Origin: Lyngbya aestuarii BL J
Lineage (GTDB): Bacteria; Cyanobacteriota; Cyanobacteriia; Cyanobacteriales; Microcoleaceae
Direction of reading: 5' to 3'
Length of the DNA: 64,000 nucleotides
NCBI RefSeq assembly: GCF_000478195.2
Contig: NZ_AUZM01000011.1
Coordinates: 1 to 64,000, forward strand
Positions 15,334 through 24,966 of this stretch are shown one piece after another (the first letter of the stretch is position 1; the number at the start of each line of letters is the position of its first letter). The notes beneath the pieces are model-generated. The model was not told the DNA's origin and did no database searches. It saw only the letters and a program-made list of their open reading frames with translations. The position numbers were made by a program, and so were the translations under genes.

Positions 15334-15846
15334 CTACAGATCATCAATATTACTAAAAATTTCTGTGTCTAAGTCCATTACAGATACAGTTTGTTTAAAC
15401 TCGGATTCTGCGATGGGTTGCACAAAAGCAGTATTCGCCCTAACAAAACAATTTGCAGGCGTACCATCACTCTTATTTTTAATAAAAATCCAGGGGTTTA
15501 AATTCTCATCAAACGTTACCACAAACCCCGCATAAGTCCGTTGGGCTTGAAAAATATCATCTTTCTTTAAGGTAGTTACAACAGGCCAACTGCCAATTTC
15601 AGGATAACCTGGATTATCGAGACTCCAAACTTCTTTAATCGAAAATTGACCCATCCGACAGTTTAAACCTTCCGGATCTGGATCGACAACCTGCCAATAC
15701 AAATGATTCAAATTGCCGCTATAATCTCCCATCTCATTCGGTTGAGGTAAAGAATTAGCTGCTAAAACAGGAGAATTTACCCAACATAAAATCAGTCCCA
15801 AAATCAATCCAATTAAACCTCTGATTAATGATACTCTCTTAAACAT
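15334..15846 (-). CDS. Exported protein of unknown function
   Basis: 170 residues from ATG 15846, which has GGTGAGG 6 bases upstream; the frame is open from 15858. The N terminus is a signal peptide (MFKRVSLIRG, then a Leu/Ile-rich core ending in SPVLAA, cleavage near residue 30). The mature part has two conserved-looking cysteines (LNCRMGQFS and ANCFVR), a WQVVDPDPEGLNCR motif and WPVVTTLKKDD. That pattern resembles small SH3-like extracellular domains, but I assign no family. It converges with the LRAT-like gene and diverges from the GH1 gene. Confidence 0.7.
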   Translation of the reverse strand: MFKRVSLIRGLIGLILGLILCWVNSPVLAANSLPQPNEMGDYSGNLNHLYWQVVDPDPEGLNCRMGQFSIKEVWSLDNPGYPEIGSWPVVTTLKKDDIFQAQRTYAGFVVTFDENLNPWIFIKNKSDGTPANCFVRANTAFVQPIAESEFKQTVSVMDLDTEIFSNIDDL

Positions 15847-15950
15847 AATCAACCTCACCGAATTATAAAATTAAACGAGTTTATTTTCTGCTTCTGTATT
15901 GTACCTTAGAAACAGAACAAACTTGAGAAAAATTCTATCAGAGGTCAACC

Positions 15951-17321
15951 ATGAGTGATCAATTTCCAGAAAACTTTATCTGGGGCGCGGCGACTGCATC
16001 CTATCAAATTGAAGGTGCAGCCCTAACAGATGGACGTTTACCGAGTGTTTGGGATACCTTCAGCGCGACACCGGGACGAGTATTAAATGGAGATACTGGA
16101 GAAGTCGCCTGCGATCATTATCATCACTACGAAACCGATATTCAACTGATGGCAAAACTCGGGGTTAAACATTATCGCTTTAGTATTGCTTGGCCTCGTA
16201 TTATTCCCAACGGACGAGGAGAAATTAATCAAGCCGGAATAGACTTTTATAAACGCCTTGTAGACTGCTTACTCCAACACGAAATTACTCCTCATGCAAC
16301 TTTATTTCATTGGGATACTCCTCAAGCTTTAGAAGACTTATATGGGTCTTGGCGGAGTCGAGAAATGGCACAAGATTTTGCAGACTATGTTAGCGCTGTT
16401 GTGAGTCGATTAGGTGATCGAATTACTCACTGGATTACAATTAATGAAATCCCCTGTTTTACCCATCTTAGTTATGCGGTAAATAGTGATCCACCTCATG
16501 CGCCCGGAACTCGTGTAAATCGCCTCAAAGACATTTGGCAAACTTCTCATCATGCGTTACTCGCCCACGGTTTAGGGGTGCAAGCTATTCGCGCGGCTTC
16601 TCCCGTTGCGTGTTCGGTGGCGTTGGTGGATAATTGGGCGGTAACGGTTCCTATTATAGAATCATCTGAACATATTTTAGCGGCAAAAAAAGCCTTTCAT
16701 CTTTGCGGACAAAATGGCGGAATTATTTTTCCGGCTTTAACGGGAAATTATAGTTCGATTTTGTTAGAACTTTTAGGTGAAAATGCACCGGATATTCAAC
16801 CGAAAGATTTAGAAATCATTCATCAACCTTTAGATTGTTTGGGGTTTAATGTTTATTCAGCGACTTATGTTCGGGCGGCGAATAATAAATTGGGTTTTGA
16901 ATTTTTAGGCTTACCCAAAGGTTATCCTCGGATGAATATGCCTTGGTTAAATATTGTCCCCGAATCGATTTACTGGGGAATTCGCCACATTAGCGAAACG
17001 TTAAACCAGCCTAATTTACCGATATTAATTACCGAAAATGGATGCGCCGCCCAAGATGAACTGAACCCACAAGGAGAAGTGATTGATAGCGATCGCATTT
17101 TCTATTTACGTCAACATTTTAATTCCGCTTATCGGGCGGTTTCAGAAGGATATCCTTTACAGGGGTATTTTGTTTGGAGTTTTATGGATAATTTTGAATG
17201 GGCGTGGGGTTATGATCGCAGGTTTGGTTTAGTTTATATTGATTATCCTACACAACGTCGTATTCCAAAAATGAGTTTTAATTGGTATGCTGAATGTATT
17301 CGTCAAAATCGAGTTGTTTAG
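15951..17321 (+). CDS. Glycoside hydrolase family 1 beta-glucosidase
   Basis: 456 residues, the usual size of a cytoplasmic family 1 enzyme that cleaves beta-linked glucosides or related sugars by retention. The N-terminal signature FIWGAATASYQIEGA is intact. The nucleophile glutamate is E362 in LITENG, and WSFMDNFEWAWGY supplies the sugar-binding C-terminal loop. The acid/base glutamate is E166 in TINEIPC; the usual motif is T-x-N-E-P, so here the residue after E is Ile and the proline is one place later. A ribosome-binding site AGAGG precedes ATG 15951. It overlaps the convergent DUF362 gene by 4 bases at the 3' end. The substrate cannot be read; no transporter is nearby. Confidence 0.93.
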   Translation: MSDQFPENFIWGAATASYQIEGAALTDGRLPSVWDTFSATPGRVLNGDTGEVACDHYHHYETDIQLMAKLGVKHYRFSIAWPRIIPNGRGEINQAGIDFYKRLVDCLLQHEITPHATLFHWDTPQALEDLYGSWRSREMAQDFADYVSAVVSRLGDRITHWITINEIPCFTHLSYAVNSDPPHAPGTRVNRLKDIWQTSHHALLAHGLGVQAIRAASPVACSVALVDNWAVTVPIIESSEHILAAKKAFHLCGQNGGIIFPALTGNYSSILLELLGENAPDIQPKDLEIIHQPLDCLGFNVYSATYVRAANNKLGFEFLGLPKGYPRMNMPWLNIVPESIYWGIRHISETLNQPNLPILITENGCAAQDELNPQGEVIDSDRIFYLRQHFNSAYRAVSEGYPLQGYFVWSFMDNFEWAWGYDRRFGLVYIDYPTQRRIPKMSFNWYAECIRQNRVV

Positions 17322-18109
17322 CTTTTGATTTGACTTTGCCTGAGTTGATTAATACAGTGGAGATAGTTAGGAATTGGTTCTTCTGCAATCCGACAGGCTT
17401 CAGTATCAACGTTAATTAAATCGTCCCCCCAAAACACTTTTCCGAACTCAATCGATTTTCCTTTATCGGGTTTCCAGTCACGACTAATAAATTTGCGATC
17501 GCCATCTACAACCGCCCCATCAAATAAATGTCCAATACAAAAATAAACATCTTGCAAAATCAACGGAACTGAGGGACGATGTAACTGTCCTCGTGAGTTG
17601 GGACTTCTGGCTTTATATTTGCTACGAGGAAATAACCCATAAAGGTTTTTAAGCGAAGCAGAAATTAACGGTTCTCCTTTGAGGTGAGTTCGTTTGAGGG
17701 CGCCTATACTGATGCGACAGTCTACTTCTTGAAGAATCGCTGGGGCGTACATCGAGGGGAAGCGTACAGGTTGAGGGGAAAGGTTCGGGTACTCGATCAA
17801 TGGGAGTTGATCGGCGTCTAAGAGTTGAATTCTATCTGTAAACAAATCAGACAAACCATTACGATCAATAATCTCATGCAGCGATACGGGTGAACAAACT
17901 CCCTCAACCACGAAGATTTCTGCTGTGGGGTTGAACTCCCTCAGTGTGTTTAACACTCGACCTAAAACCCCTCGACTAATGGTTACAGGTGGGCCGACGG
18001 GATACCCTAAATTGGGCTTAACCAAAATCCGTTTTGCGTCTCTGGCGGTTTGGGGAGGTTGATAAACAAAACTCTCAGTCGTCTCCACGTGGACAGTATG
18101 ATCTCTCAT
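17318..18109 (-). CDS. DUF362 domain protein
   Basis: 263 residues. The pattern ILVKPNLGYPVGPPVTISRGV near the N terminus, EIFVVEGV, and the central CRISIGALKRTHLKGEPLIS with LKNLYGLFPRSKY place it in DUF362. This fold is found alone or fused to ferredoxin domains in anaerobes and cyanobacteria. No iron-sulfur ferredoxin cysteine motif is present, so this is the stand-alone form. The biochemical role is unsettled. There is no signal peptide. The 3' end overlaps the GH1 gene. Confidence 0.8.
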   Translation of the reverse strand: MRDHTVHVETTESFVYQPPQTARDAKRILVKPNLGYPVGPPVTISRGVLGRVLNTLREFNPTAEIFVVEGVCSPVSLHEIIDRNGLSDLFTDRIQLLDADQLPLIEYPNLSPQPVRFPSMYAPAILQEVDCRISIGALKRTHLKGEPLISASLKNLYGLFPRSKYKARSPNSRGQLHRPSVPLILQDVYFCIGHLFDGAVVDGDRKFISRDWKPDKGKSIEFGKVFWGDDLINVDTEACRIAEEPIPNYLHCINQLRQSQIKS

Positions 18110-18422
18110 TGGATAGATTTACAATAGCTTTACAAATAATTAAAAGATTATAAAGATTGAATAAAGCCTGTTTGATAGGATGTTATTCAGTGATTATACG
18201 CAACTTATCGTTAATTTAGGATTATAGTTAAAGTAAATAAAGCGAATTAAAGAGATCTACTACTTAAGTGTGATGGGGATCACCTAAAAAAGCGAGTACA
18301 ATCACAAGCAGAAGATGTTTTCAGTCACGGTAGAGTCGGGAAGCATCAATAATACTTAAGATCGTAAAATTCCAATTCGGTTATGTACATCTTCTCTACT
18401 AGAGATTTAAGGGGAAATAAAA
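18110..18422. other. Intergenic region before the DUF2949 gene
   Basis: 313 bases between divergent genes, A/T-rich. An AAGGGG just before ATG 18423 could serve as ribosome-binding site. No recognised operator or RNA. Confidence 0.4.
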
Positions 18423-18713
18423 ATGCTATCTACCAAACAAGCTCAATTAGTTCAGTTTTTACGCTTTGAATTGTCGATCCCTGCCGCTTCTATCGCAATG
18501 GCCCTGCGTCATCCCGAACAAGATTACGGTCAACTACCGATGATTTTGTGGCAATATGGCTTAATCAGCTTAGAACAGTTAGATCGGGTTTTTGACTGGT
18601 TAGAACGTTTTGGAACTTCTGTAGAAAGTCAACCCAAATTTAGCCGTGTAGATCCAGATAACGGATTACTCAATGAATCAGTCGATTTGTCTTCAGCCTC
18701 TTTCGTTGCTTAA
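18423..18713 (+). CDS. DUF2949 family protein
   Basis: 96 residues, soluble, helical in the first 65 residues with a disordered acidic tail. The core LVQFLRFELSIPAASIAMAL, then LPMILWQYGLISLEQLDRVFDWLE, is the DUF2949 pattern, found essentially only in cyanobacteria. The function is unknown. AAGGGGAAATAAAA precedes the ATG. It stands alone between the divergent DUF362 gene and the large NB-ARC gene. Confidence 0.85.
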   Translation: MLSTKQAQLVQFLRFELSIPAASIAMALRHPEQDYGQLPMILWQYGLISLEQLDRVFDWLERFGTSVESQPKFSRVDPDNGLLNESVDLSSASFVA

Positions 18714-19076
18714 CTTTAAATAGAATGAATGTGAAAAAATGCTAAATCTTAGCGGGAATGAGGTAAAAGTCAAAAATTTAAAATGAGATCAAAAGCTTTA
18801 AATAATCTTCTTTTTATCTAAAAAGAAAGCCTACAAAATAATAAACATTAAAGATGAATAATGAGTTTGGATGAGGCTTACTTTGATATTGGAAATCAAG
18901 AATAATATTAAATAATCAGTTTAAATTTGTCTAAACTCCTCTTCTCCCTCTAAAATAGAACCAATCCTTCGTGATTCAGCCCAAATCTCCGTCTAATCAG
19001 GTTGCTCGCCTAAAAAGAAGGATAACTTCAGATTAAACTGAAAGAAAAAGATGGGGCTGAAGGCATTACCAATGTT
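18714..19076. other. Intergenic region before the NB-ARC-WD40 gene
   Basis: 363 bases, strongly A/T-rich, no gene recognised. It should contain the promoter of the NB-ARC gene, but no consensus box stands out. Confidence 0.4.
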
Positions 19077-22000
19077 ATGAACTTTGAAGAGGCACTCACG
19101 ATAACAGATGCTGTCGTTTTTGAAAAGACAGGTAAACACCTGAGTGATGCTCAACGGGCTGTCGTTCAGGGAACTTGGTATCGTCAAAAATATCACGAAA
19201 TTGCCTTATCCTATCGCTGTACTCCCGAATATCTCAAGCAAGACGTTGGCCCCAAACTATGGCGTCTACTCTCTGATGTATTTAGAGAAAAAGTCAGTAA
19301 AACCAATTTTCGGACTGTTCTGGAACGACAGATCAACCTTGTTGAACCCATTCTTCAGTCTTCCTTCGCTTCTCACCCTCCATCGCTGAATCTTGATCTT
19401 CAGAAATCATCTCTACAGGTGGACTGGGGAGAAGCCACCAATGTTTCATTTTTTTATGGTCGTTCCCAAGAACTATTCCAACTCGAACAATGGATAGTGA
19501 CTCAGAGATTTCGGGTTGTCGCTATTTTAGGAATGGGTGGAATCGGGAAAACCTCTTTATCAGTACAACTCACTCAAAAAATCAAGTCTGACTTTGAATA
19601 TGTGATTTGGCGAAGTCTTCGGAATGCTCCTCCATTATCCGAAATTTTAACTGAAATTATTCAATTTTTATCCGATAAACAGTATATTAATTTATCCTCT
19701 GATGTTCATCGCCAAATTTCTCAATTGATTGACTTAATGCGACAATCTCGCTGCTTAATTATTTTAGATAATGCCGAGTCAATCTTACAAGAAGGGGATC
19801 GAGTTGGACGCTATTGTGAAGGCTACGAAAGTTATGGTGAACTGATTAAACGCTTAGGAGAAACTCGTCATCAAAGTTGTCTACTTTTGACCAGTCGAGA
19901 AAAGCCTCGTGAAATCGCTGCATTAGAAGGAAAATCTCTCGATGTTCACTCCATCCAATTAACGGGATTAACAACCGAAGACTGTCAAGCTTTAATTCAA
20001 GCGAAAGGAGTTTCAGCCTCAACCCAACAATGGGATCAGTTAATTCAACGCTACGCCGGAAATCCTCTGGCGATTAAAATTGTCACCACTACAATTGATG
20101 ATCTTTTTGGGGGAGAAGTTGCCGAATTTCTCGAACAAATTCAACAAGGAACGGCTATCTTTGGAGATATTCGAGATTTACTCGAACAACAACTCGGACG
20201 CTTATCGGAGTTAGAACTTGAAATCATGTATTGGCTGGCGATTAATCGAGAACCTATTTCTCTAGCCGAACTCCGAAAAGATATACTCTCGGTTGTTTCT
20301 CCGACAGAAGCTATTGAATCATTAGAATCTCTCAAGCGGCGATCGCTAATTGAAAAAAGTTCTCGGGGCTTTACCCAACAACCTGTAGTCATGGAATACA
20401 TGATTGAACAGTTTATTGAACAAATTTTTCGAGAAATTCAATCAGAAAATATAGATCTTTTAAATCGATATGCCTTGATTAAATCTCAAACTAAAGATTA
20501 CATTCGAGAAAGCCAAACTCGTGTGATTCTCAACCCGATTATTCAACGCATTTTAGAACGTTATTCCCTGCTTAAAGAACTACAAAAAAAAATTCATCGC
20601 TTATTAGTAAAACTCAGAAATGAGGTTTCAGAAAAATCTGGATATGCGGGCGGAAATCTAATTAATCTCTGTCATCAATTACACTTAGATTTAGTTAACT
20701 ATGACTTTTCTAATTTAGCGATTTGGCAAGCTTATCTTCAAGATGTCAACTTACAAAATGTTGACTTTTCTGGTGCAGATTTATCTCGTTCTATCTTTGC
20801 AGAAACGTTAGGAAATACCCTGACCGTTGCTTTGGGGCCACAGAATACTTTAGCCACGGGAGATGCGGATGGAAAAATTTTGCTTTGGAATAGTGAAGAC
20901 GGTCAAAAATTGCTCGTCTTTCAAGGAAAAACAAAAGGGGTTAAATCGATTGTTTTTAGTCCAGAAGGTGACTTGATCGCCAGTGGAAGCGATGATCAAA
21001 CCGTGAGAATTTGGAAAGTAAGTACAGGCGAATGTCTAGATCGTTGGAGTGGGCATCAAGAAACGATTAAATGTGTGAATTTTAGTCCAGATAGTCAGAT
21101 GCTAGCCAGTGGCAGCGATGACCGAACAGTAAGGGTTTGGGATGTCAATTCAGGGGGCTGTTTACAGGTGATGACTGGACATCGTGAAGGAATTAGAACT
21201 GTAATTTTTAGTCCAGATAATAGCATAGTGGCGAGTAGTAGCGATGATCAAACTGTGAGATTATGGTCAATTCAGACGGGTGAATGTTTACGAACCTTTA
21301 CCGGAAACTCGACTTGGAATTGGACGGTTGCTTTCATCGAAGAAGTGGCTAAACATCCCCAACTCAAAAACGGACATTGTAAGAATTCAACTCCAGTTTT
21401 ACCCGAGTTTTACCCTTCAGAAATTTCCTGGATCGCGAGTAGTTGCGATGAGAATACGGTGCGTTTGTGGGATATTGAATCGGGTCAATGTTTCCAAAGT
21501 TTAGAAGGTCATCTTGATTCAGTTTGGGCGGTTGCATTTAGTCGAGATGGTCAACTTTTAGCCAGTAGTAGTGATGATCAAACCGTGAAAGTTTGGCAGA
21601 CGAAAACCGGGACTTGTCTGAAAACCTTGAAAGGATTTGAAAGTCAAGTGTGTTCTGTGGCGTTTAGTCACGATGATCAAATTCTCGCCACCGGAAGTCA
21701 AGAACAGATGGTTCAACTCTGGGATATCGCCACAGGTCAACGGTTAAGAACCCTGCGAGGACATAAACATCAAGTGTGGTCATTTGTTCTGAGTCCCGAT
21801 GGGAACACCCTCGCCACGGGGAGTGATGATCACCGAGTTCGATTGTGGGATATTCACGCAGGTCGATGTATTAAGCGGTTTAGCGGACATTCTGACTGGG
21901 TGTGGTCTGTTTGCTTTAGTCCGAATGGTCGGATGTTAGCGAGTGGAAGTTATGACAGTACCGTGAAGTTGTGGGATACCTACACTGGAGAAGCTTTAAA

Positions 22001-22751
22001 AACATTACATGGCCATAGCGATCGCATTGAGACGGTGGTTTTTAGTGGCGATGGGAAAATGTTGGCCAGTGCGAGTGATGATCAAACGGTGCGAGTTTGG
22101 GATGTCCAAACGGGGGAATGTCTACACACTTTAACTGGACATAGCCGTTGGGTGGGAGTTGTGGCGTTTAGTCCCGATGGACAAATTTTAGCCAGTGGAA
22201 GTCATGATCATAGTCTGAAATTGTGGGACATCCAGACGGGGAAATGTCTTCAGACCCTAGAAGAACACTTTCAGAGAATTGATTTGTTGGCTTTTAGTCC
22301 TGATGGCCAAAGTTTAGCCAGTGCTAGCCATGATCGTACCGTCAAGGTGTGGGATGTCTGCACGGGAAAATGCCAAAACAGTCGGTTCGTTGAAAGTGAA
22401 CATCTTCAAGCTTTAATGTTTTGGGTTGAGGGTCAACTTTGGGTCGGTGGCAGTAATGAGGGTGAAGTGCGATTGTGGGATGTCAAGACTGGAGAATGTG
22501 TTAGGATGTTTGCTGATCACGATAGTCCGGTTTGGTCGATTGATCTCAATCCTCAGACCCAGACTTTAGCGAGTGGTAGCTGTGATCAAGCCATTCGGAT
22601 TTGGGATCTCAAAACAGGCGAATGTTTGCAAATTCTCAGGACAGACAAGCCTTATCACGGCATGAATATTACCGGAGTGACCGGAATTACCACGGCTCAA
22701 AAGTCAACCCTGAAAGCTTTAGGCGCAATCAATCTTAACAGTAGTGATTAG
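19077..22751 (+). CDS. NB-ARC ATPase with 14 WD40 repeats (NLR-like/STAND protein)
   Basis: 1224 residues. Residues 1-90 match the helical N-terminal module of the vMAP-M0 type (LSDAQRAVVQGTWYRQKYHE..CTPEYLKQDVGPKLWRLL), which heads many cyanobacterial conflict proteins. Residues about 125-450 form an NB-ARC ATPase: Walker A GMGGIGKT (152-159), Walker B CLIILDNAES (226-235), LLLTSREKPR and the GNPLAIKIV motif. A helical stretch and a short pentapeptide-like run (VDFSGADLSRSIF) lead into 14 WD40 repeats from about residue 590, enough for two seven-bladed propellers. STAND ATPases of this layout act as sensors that oligomerise on ligand binding; the effector output is not obvious. The terminal GMNITGVTG segment is typical of cyanobacterial members. 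Confidence 0.9.
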   Translation: MNFEEALTITDAVVFEKTGKHLSDAQRAVVQGTWYRQKYHEIALSYRCTPEYLKQDVGPKLWRLLSDVFREKVSKTNFRTVLERQINLVEPILQSSFASHPPSLNLDLQKSSLQVDWGEATNVSFFYGRSQELFQLEQWIVTQRFRVVAILGMGGIGKTSLSVQLTQKIKSDFEYVIWRSLRNAPPLSEILTEIIQFLSDKQYINLSSDVHRQISQLIDLMRQSRCLIILDNAESILQEGDRVGRYCEGYESYGELIKRLGETRHQSCLLLTSREKPREIAALEGKSLDVHSIQLTGLTTEDCQALIQAKGVSASTQQWDQLIQRYAGNPLAIKIVTTTIDDLFGGEVAEFLEQIQQGTAIFGDIRDLLEQQLGRLSELELEIMYWLAINREPISLAELRKDILSVVSPTEAIESLESLKRRSLIEKSSRGFTQQPVVMEYMIEQFIEQIFREIQSENIDLLNRYALIKSQTKDYIRESQTRVILNPIIQRILERYSLLKELQKKIHRLLVKLRNEVSEKSGYAGGNLINLCHQLHLDLVNYDFSNLAIWQAYLQDVNLQNVDFSGADLSRSIFAETLGNTLTVALGPQNTLATGDADGKILLWNSEDGQKLLVFQGKTKGVKSIVFSPEGDLIASGSDDQTVRIWKVSTGECLDRWSGHQETIKCVNFSPDSQMLASGSDDRTVRVWDVNSGGCLQVMTGHREGIRTVIFSPDNSIVASSSDDQTVRLWSIQTGECLRTFTGNSTWNWTVAFIEEVAKHPQLKNGHCKNSTPVLPEFYPSEISWIASSCDENTVRLWDIESGQCFQSLEGHLDSVWAVAFSRDGQLLASSSDDQTVKVWQTKTGTCLKTLKGFESQVCSVAFSHDDQILATGSQEQMVQLWDIATGQRLRTLRGHKHQVWSFVLSPDGNTLATGSDDHRVRLWDIHAGRCIKRFSGHSDWVWSVCFSPNGRMLASGSYDSTVKLWDTYTGEALKTLHGHSDRIETVVFSGDGKMLASASDDQTVRVWDVQTGECLHTLTGHSRWVGVVAFSPDGQILASGSHDHSLKLWDIQTGKCLQTLEEHFQRIDLLAFSPDGQSLASASHDRTVKVWDVCTGKCQNSRFVESEHLQALMFWVEGQLWVGGSNEGEVRLWDVKTGECVRMFADHDSPVWSIDLNPQTQTLASGSCDQAIRIWDLKTGECLQILRTDKPYHGMNITGVTGITTAQKSTLKALGAINLNSSD

Positions 22752-23199
22752 TTAAACCAGAAATATTGCTTTTGCTGCTTTACTCTAAATTGTCCCATCT
22801 TTCCAACTCCCTTTACTGAATCTTTACAATTAGAGGGAGTATTTTGATGAAAGCTTTACGATGAATGATTAAGTTTTCTATTAAACTGTACACGTATAGA
22901 TGAATATATACTTCGTTCACATCTGCCGCTTGGATTGAGTCTAAATAAATCTGGATCTCCTTTTGCATACCCCCCCAGAAAATCACAAATTGACTGACGT
23001 GAGGGATAAAAAATGATTTCAGTTAACGCCTATTCCATCATCAACTCGGGACGCATCGTTTAATAGACGGTTTGATTAACCGAAAACTGTAGTCGTGAAG
23101 AATCAAAATTTGCAATCTTCATTTTTAAATTCTGGGTACACTATTTAATATTTCTTAAGTCAACTAAAATTTTTTTCTCTGAGTGTGAGAGGGCTAACT
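22752..23199. other. Intergenic region, no supported gene
   Basis: About 450 bases. A 51-codon minus-strand open frame at 22813-22968 (starting MQKEIQIYLD) is the only notable coding possibility; it has no recognised relatives. GAGAGGG at 23186-23192 is the probable ribosome-binding site of the next gene. Confidence 0.35.
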
Positions 23200-24432
23200 G
23201 TGATTAACTCTATCGGGTTCAACTCCTATAAGTCATTAGATGAGCAGAAACTTTATACTCATCTACAAAATTGTGCCAAAACGGAGTCACCTCAACAGTT
23301 GATTCAGCGTTTTCGCAATTTATTTTTAGGCGAAGTCGAATATCAAGATCCAGAGGTTTGGGCGATATTAAGTCAGATTGTTGACGGGGATTTTTCTCAG
23401 CAAGAATTTTCCCATGTTCTTAACCGTTGTTGCTATATTTTGATTAACTGTTGGTTGAAACGTCGTAAGTTGCAATGGGCAATTTATGAATTAGTACAAC
23501 TCTTTGAAGTCTTACCTACTGGACTCCCTCCTTGTTGGACTGCTAAACGTTTGCGATCGCTTGTTAAACACTTTATTCAATCAGAACAATATCACGCTTT
23601 ACGTCGTCTGGCTAAAGCCTTTAAAGATTGTAAAAATACTGAGTCTAGTGAAACTAAAAACTTAGATTCACTGATTATTCGATATCCCTATTTATACGAA
23701 CATTTTTTTCTCACCGACGACAGCAGCGATGAACAGCGCCAAGAAATTCGCATGATGCGAAATCGCAATCAATTACGGTTTGAACATGATTTACATCAGT
23801 ATGTAACCAACCAGACTCACAGCCGAGAACAAGGACTCATCCTATTACCGACAAAAAACCCCACTCTACTCTCAGACAAAAAATATTACTCTGCGATTAA
23901 TCATTTTACCAGTAAAGTCGATGGTCATCATACCTATCCCGAGTTAGCAAAACAGTTCGTTCAACAAAGTCGGAGAACTCGTTCCTACCGAACCTTCAAA
24001 GAAGAACTCTACGAATATCTCAGCACATCTATTGACCCTAAATATGGTAAAAATCGTTTTAATAAACGTTTATATCAAGTCTTACAAGACACTTTAAATC
24101 ACAACGATAGCCAAAAAGTAAATGATTCTTTACTCGCGGGAACCTGTCGTAAATTATTTAACTTTATGGTGGTTGAGAGTTCGCAACAACCCAATCACTT
24201 TGTCTTTGTCGATTTACTCAATAACTTGGGAGCAACCTCAGTCACTGGGACTTTACTTAAGTTGGTTTTAATTTGTCGTAAAGTTAAAAGAGATTTAGAA
24301 AAACGTTTTTCTGTTTTATTCAATCATTATGCGACCTTTTCTCAAGATAAAGTCTTTTGGTTAGTTGAAGCTCTTGAAAATGTTAATATTGCTTTTGGTT
24401 TGAACTTTGGATCTAAAAAAATATTATTTTAA
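23200..24432 (+). CDS. Hypothetical cyanobacterial protein
   Basis: 410 residues if it starts at GTG 23200, chosen because GAGAGGG lies 7-8 bases upstream; the frame is open from GTG 23185. It is soluble and almost entirely helical, with many Arg/Lys/Leu, for example KRRKLQWAIYELVQLFEVLP, YHALRRLAKAFKDCK and FVFVDLLNNLGATSVTG. No catalytic motif, signal or membrane segment is seen. An all-helical repeat fold is likely, but I do not recognise the family. It converges with the McrC-like gene. Confidence 0.65.
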   Translation: MINSIGFNSYKSLDEQKLYTHLQNCAKTESPQQLIQRFRNLFLGEVEYQDPEVWAILSQIVDGDFSQQEFSHVLNRCCYILINCWLKRRKLQWAIYELVQLFEVLPTGLPPCWTAKRLRSLVKHFIQSEQYHALRRLAKAFKDCKNTESSETKNLDSLIIRYPYLYEHFFLTDDSSDEQRQEIRMMRNRNQLRFEHDLHQYVTNQTHSREQGLILLPTKNPTLLSDKKYYSAINHFTSKVDGHHTYPELAKQFVQQSRRTRSYRTFKEELYEYLSTSIDPKYGKNRFNKRLYQVLQDTLNHNDSQKVNDSLLAGTCRKLFNFMVVESSQQPNHFVFVDLLNNLGATSVTGTLLKLVLICRKVKRDLEKRFSVLFNHYATFSQDKVFWLVEALENVNIAFGLNFGSKKILF

Positions 24433-24460
24433 AGCAGATAGAAGTACAAATATAGAGCGG

Positions 24461-24489
24461 GGTGTTTACAGTTGACACCTGTATTTTTC
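24461..24489 (+). terminator. Weak hairpin between convergent genes
   Basis: GGTGTT and GACACC pair (one G-U) around a short loop, followed by TGTATTTTT. It could end transcription of the hypothetical gene. Confidence 0.3.
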
Positions 24490-24585
24490 CGGGGTTGAGT
24501 GTTCCAAACTCCAGAGATTTTCAGCAACGACAAAGCAGTCATTATGGATTGTATGTCTGACCCCAAGATAGTGATCGCATTGCTT

Positions 24586-24966
24586 CTATTCCCCATTGTA
24601 TTTTTGAAAGCTAATCTCTAGCAAACCCTCTAAAAATCTATAACCTGCTTCCTCCAAATTCCCCACCAAAGAAAAGGTTAAACTGCGAATTATAACCCGA
24701 CAAATTCTAATATCCAACGGCTCAATTAAAGGTGTGGGATACACCAAAATTGCCTCCTGACATTCCCGAGCCTCCGCATAAGCAACCACCTGAGCAATGT
24801 CACTCAATGCGGGTAGATTCGGAGCTTTATACTTAGTATCCAACACATATTTAGTTACCCCCGTTTCTACATCTTGCAAGACCAAATCAATATCAAAATA
24901 TAAACCCTGACAGACGTAAAATCTTTCTTGAGATTTAACCTCAATTTGGATAGATGCTGCACTCAT
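24586..24966 (-). CDS. mcrC: Minimal McrC-like nuclease subunit
   Basis: 126 residues. It contains the PD-(D/E)XK nuclease core of McrC: YFDIDLVLQD (D25/D27) and YVLDTKYK (D43-T-K45), followed by QVVAYAEARECQEAILVYP, the usual helix-strand after the active site. McrC normally has about 350-450 residues, with an N-terminal region that contacts the McrB hexamer; here only about 15 residues precede the core. The start overlaps the McrB stop by 4 bases (ATGA), a classic translational coupling, so it looks like a deliberate small gene rather than a truncation artefact. With McrB it would form a GTP-driven nuclease that cuts modified DNA. Whether it is active is unknown. Confidence 0.75.
   Translation of the reverse strand: MSAASIQIEVKSQERFYVCQGLYFDIDLVLQDVETGVTKYVLDTKYKAPNLPALSDIAQVVAYAEARECQEAILVYPTPLIEPLDIRICRVIIRSLTFSLVGNLEEAGYRFLEGLLEISFQKYNGE

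Noticed and set aside
22813-22968. 51-codon minus-strand open frame beginning MQKEIQ
   Set aside because: Amphipathic look, but no ribosome-binding site of normal kind and no known relatives; too weak to call a gene.
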